Source of the DNA: Chromatiales bacterium
GTDB lineage: Bacteria; Pseudomonadota; Gammaproteobacteria; SZUA-152
NCBI GenBank assembly: GCA_026999335.1
Contig: JALTPW010000829.1
Location: 1-7,938 of the forward strand
Reading direction: 5' to 3'
DNA length: 7,938 nt
The notes beneath the pieces were generated by a model. It searched no databases. It saw nothing but the letters and a program-made list of their open reading frames with translations, and was not told the origin of the DNA. Shown one piece after another: positions 6,910 through 7,938 of this stretch. The translations under genes and the position numbers were made by a program. The first letter of the stretch is position 1; the number at the start of each line of letters is the position of its first letter.

Positions 6910-7401
6910 TTATTCCTGCTTATTGGTCTCAAGATTCCAGGTGCGCGTTGAAGCCGCGCCGGTCGCGCCCATTTGATCCACCGGAGTGTATTCCCACACT
7001 AACTTGCCATAGGCAAATGTCACCACCTCGGTGGGTCGATTTCCCTCTGTGCCACTATTGGCCTCCTGGGATACCGAACTAACGATCACATCCTCCATTA
7101 CATACTTCATAAAGGTGTGTTTGTCTTCGGTTGCCAAACACAGCTCAATCTCGATCTTGGGAATATGTTTACCGCTGGCACAGTAGATCGCCAAATCCGG
7201 TGTGCCACTGTCGATGGTCTTGCTGATCATAAAATGCTGAAAATCAGCACGTCCACCGGTACGCCCACCGGTGCCACTGGTTCCCGAAACGGCCTGCGAC
7301 AGACCGTGGCCGTAACTCAGCAGTTCCATCCAATCAGTATGTGCGTCGTCCGTGCTCTCGCCCGGTATACCATCAATATTCATATACATATCATAAGACA
7401 T
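6910..7401 (-). CDS. hcp: Hcp/TssD, T6SS tube protein
   Basis: Hcp forms hexameric rings that stack into the inner tube expelled by the contracting sheath, and can chaperone small effectors in its lumen. The 163-residue protein begins MSYDMYMNIDGIPGESTD and contains the SYGHGLSQAVSG segment, HFMISKTIDSGTPDL, CASGKHIPKIEIEL, VMEDVIVSSVS and a VTFAYGKLVWEYTP strand, matching the Hcp beta-barrel order. The length is normal for an Hcp1-like protein, with no C-terminal effector domain. I choose ATG 7399-7401 because AAGGAG lies 8 nt upstream; the in-frame GTG at 7408-7410 directly abuts that site and cannot be served by it. There is a short Gly-rich insert (SGTSGTGGRTGG) in the loop after the first strands. 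Confidence 0.97.
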   Translation of the reverse strand: MSYDMYMNIDGIPGESTDDAHTDWMELLSYGHGLSQAVSGTSGTGGRTGGRADFQHFMISKTIDSGTPDLAIYCASGKHIPKIEIELCLATEDKHTFMKYVMEDVIVSSVSQEANSGTEGNRPTEVVTFAYGKLVWEYTPVDQMGATGAASTRTWNLETNKQE

Positions 7402-7475
7402 GTGATCCACTCCTTTAAATTGTGATGGGACGTATAATTTAGAACGCCCACTTATCTCGCCTCCATTGAAGCTAA

Positions 7476-7501
7476 CTGCGTTAAAAACTGCCGCAACGCA
7501 G
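7476..7501. repeat. Short inverted repeat in the hcp leader region
   Basis: CTGCGTT (7476-7482) and AACGCAG (7495-7501) are perfect 7-bp inverted repeats around a 12-nt loop, about 75 bp upstream of hcp and downstream of the short coupled ORF. Neither strand has a T-run after the stem. It could be part of a terminator-like or regulatory structure that separates the lipoprotein transcript from hcp, or an mRNA leader stem. No function can be assigned. Confidence 0.4.
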
Positions 7502-7520
7502 CCGCCGCCAGTCTACTACA

Positions 7521-7598
7521 TTATTTTACCTTTTTCGCCACTAACTCCAGGCTATAACCCAGAGCAATTACATCCACCCGATCAGCATCGGTCATCAT
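7521..7598 (-). CDS. 25-codon ORF overlapping the lipoprotein stop, possible gene remnant
   Basis: ATG 7596-7598 overlaps the TGA of the lipoprotein gene (ATGA), a layout typical of coupled translation. The product is 25 residues (MMTDADRVDVIALGYSLE and a basic tail, VAKKVK). It has no signal peptide or membrane helix, and I recognise no family. The amphipathic pattern resembles the C-terminal end of a larger protein, so it may be the tail of a gene truncated when the lipoprotein gene arrived. A chance ORF is also possible. Confidence 0.3.
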   Translation of the reverse strand: MMTDADRVDVIALGYSLELVAKKVK

Positions 7599-7938
7599 TT
7601 TTCATAAGACTCAAGTATTTTCACCATTAAGCTCTTGTCGTTGACAGACAGGCGAAATTTTTCCATGGCACTTGCTTCAACGATATGTACATTTTTTAAC
7701 ACCGTCACAGATCCGTAATTCATTGACACATCTTTCCCTACATTTTTATGTGTGAATGTATGCATTTTCAATTGGCCCGTTTCTGTAAGCTCAACCAATA
7801 TCGCCTTATTTCCTTTCACATCTTCGATTTCACTCATTGAGTGAACATCAACTTTGTCTAATTGAATAAAACCATCACCATTACTCGAAACACGCAAATA
7901 ATCGCTTTTACCGCAACCAGTTATAATTGAAACACATA
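7595..7938 (-). CDS. Lipoprotein with SecD/SecF P1-head-like mature domain (5' end outside window)
   Basis: The frame is open to the window edge, so the start lies beyond 7938. The first visible residues are CVSIITGCGKSDY: the end of a hydrophobic signal peptide and a lipobox ITGC (Cys at visible residue 8), predicting a lipid-anchored protein with a mature part of about 106 residues. The residue after the Cys is Gly, with Lys and Ser next, so there is no Asp inner-membrane retention signal at +2 and the outer membrane is likely. A TTG at 7895-7897 is not a credible start because it removes the lipobox. The segment from AILVELTETGQLKM through HKNVGKDVSMNYG resembles the head subdomain of the SecDF P1 region. 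This is my reading of the pattern, with no search behind it. It is not TssJ-like. Its position next to hcp suggests a T6SS accessory or immunity lipoprotein, but this is inference. Confidence 0.75.
   Translation of the reverse strand, partial: CVSIITGCGKSDYLRVSSNGDGFIQLDKVDVHSMSEIEDVKGNKAILVELTETGQLKMHTFTHKNVGKDVSMNYGSVTVLKNVHIVEASAMEKFRLSVNDKSLMVKILESYEK

Noticed and set aside
7402..7410. GTG at 7408-7410 as the hcp start
   Set aside because: The AAGGAG site directly abuts this GTG, leaving no spacing; ATG 7399-7401 has an 8-nt spacing and gives the usual Hcp N-terminus.
7492..7507. Sigma-54-like promoter upstream of hcp (minus strand CGGCGGC, 4 nt, TTGCG)
   Set aside because: The GG and GC pairs have the right spacing, but only the core bases match, the region is GC-repetitive and it overlaps an inverted repeat; too weak to list as a site.
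7595..7897. TTG at 7897 as the true start of the lipoprotein gene
   Set aside because: The frame stays open upstream and contains the end of a signal peptide with the lipobox ITGC, which this start would remove.

Overview
The window is a minus-strand segment of a type VI secretion system (T6SS) locus. In transcription order, from right to left, it holds: the 3' part of a small lipoprotein gene cut by the right edge; a 25-codon ORF overlapping its stop; hcp (tube protein); tagJ (ImpE-type accessory protein); tssE, tssF and tssG (baseplate); a visibly AT-rich insert; and tssH/clpV (sheath-recycling AAA+ ATPase), cut by the left edge. Codon use and protein character fit a proteobacterium, most likely a gammaproteobacterium. 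No rRNA or other taxonomic marker is present, so this is only a suggestion.

The core genes are packed like one transcription unit. tagJ/tssE overlap by 8 bp, tssE/tssF share one base (TGATG) and tssF/tssG overlap by 37 bp. hcp is separated from tagJ by about 215 bp containing an imperfect stem-loop. Together the genes encode the Hcp tube, three baseplate wedge proteins, the ATPase that disassembles the contracted TssB/TssC sheath, and TagJ, which is known to bind ClpV and the sheath in related systems. tssB, tssC, tssA, tssK, the membrane complex and vgrG are not in the window.

The main point of interest is the AT-rich stretch at about 1440-2456, between tssG and clpV. It reads as an effector cassette. 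A gene of the Tae4 type (T6SS peptidoglycan amidase) starts at 2305, and its conserved N-terminal catalytic-Cys block (NQCAIKLS) is followed, in the same reading frame, by the C-terminal catalytic-His block (GDHIDLWDG) ending at 1661. Between the blocks, three in-frame stops fall inside a 110-bp segment bounded by inverted repeats, so the effector appears broken. Its stop overlaps the GTG start of a 70-residue two-helix membrane protein, which occupies the position where an immunity gene would be expected. Just upstream of the effector is an 81-bp element with perfect 19-bp terminal inverted repeats flanked by CTAG on both sides, which looks like a MITE.

At the right edge, upstream of hcp, is a lipoprotein with a clear lipobox whose mature part resembles the head subdomain of the SecD/SecF P1 region. 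It is not the T6SS lipoprotein TssJ and may be a further accessory or immunity gene.
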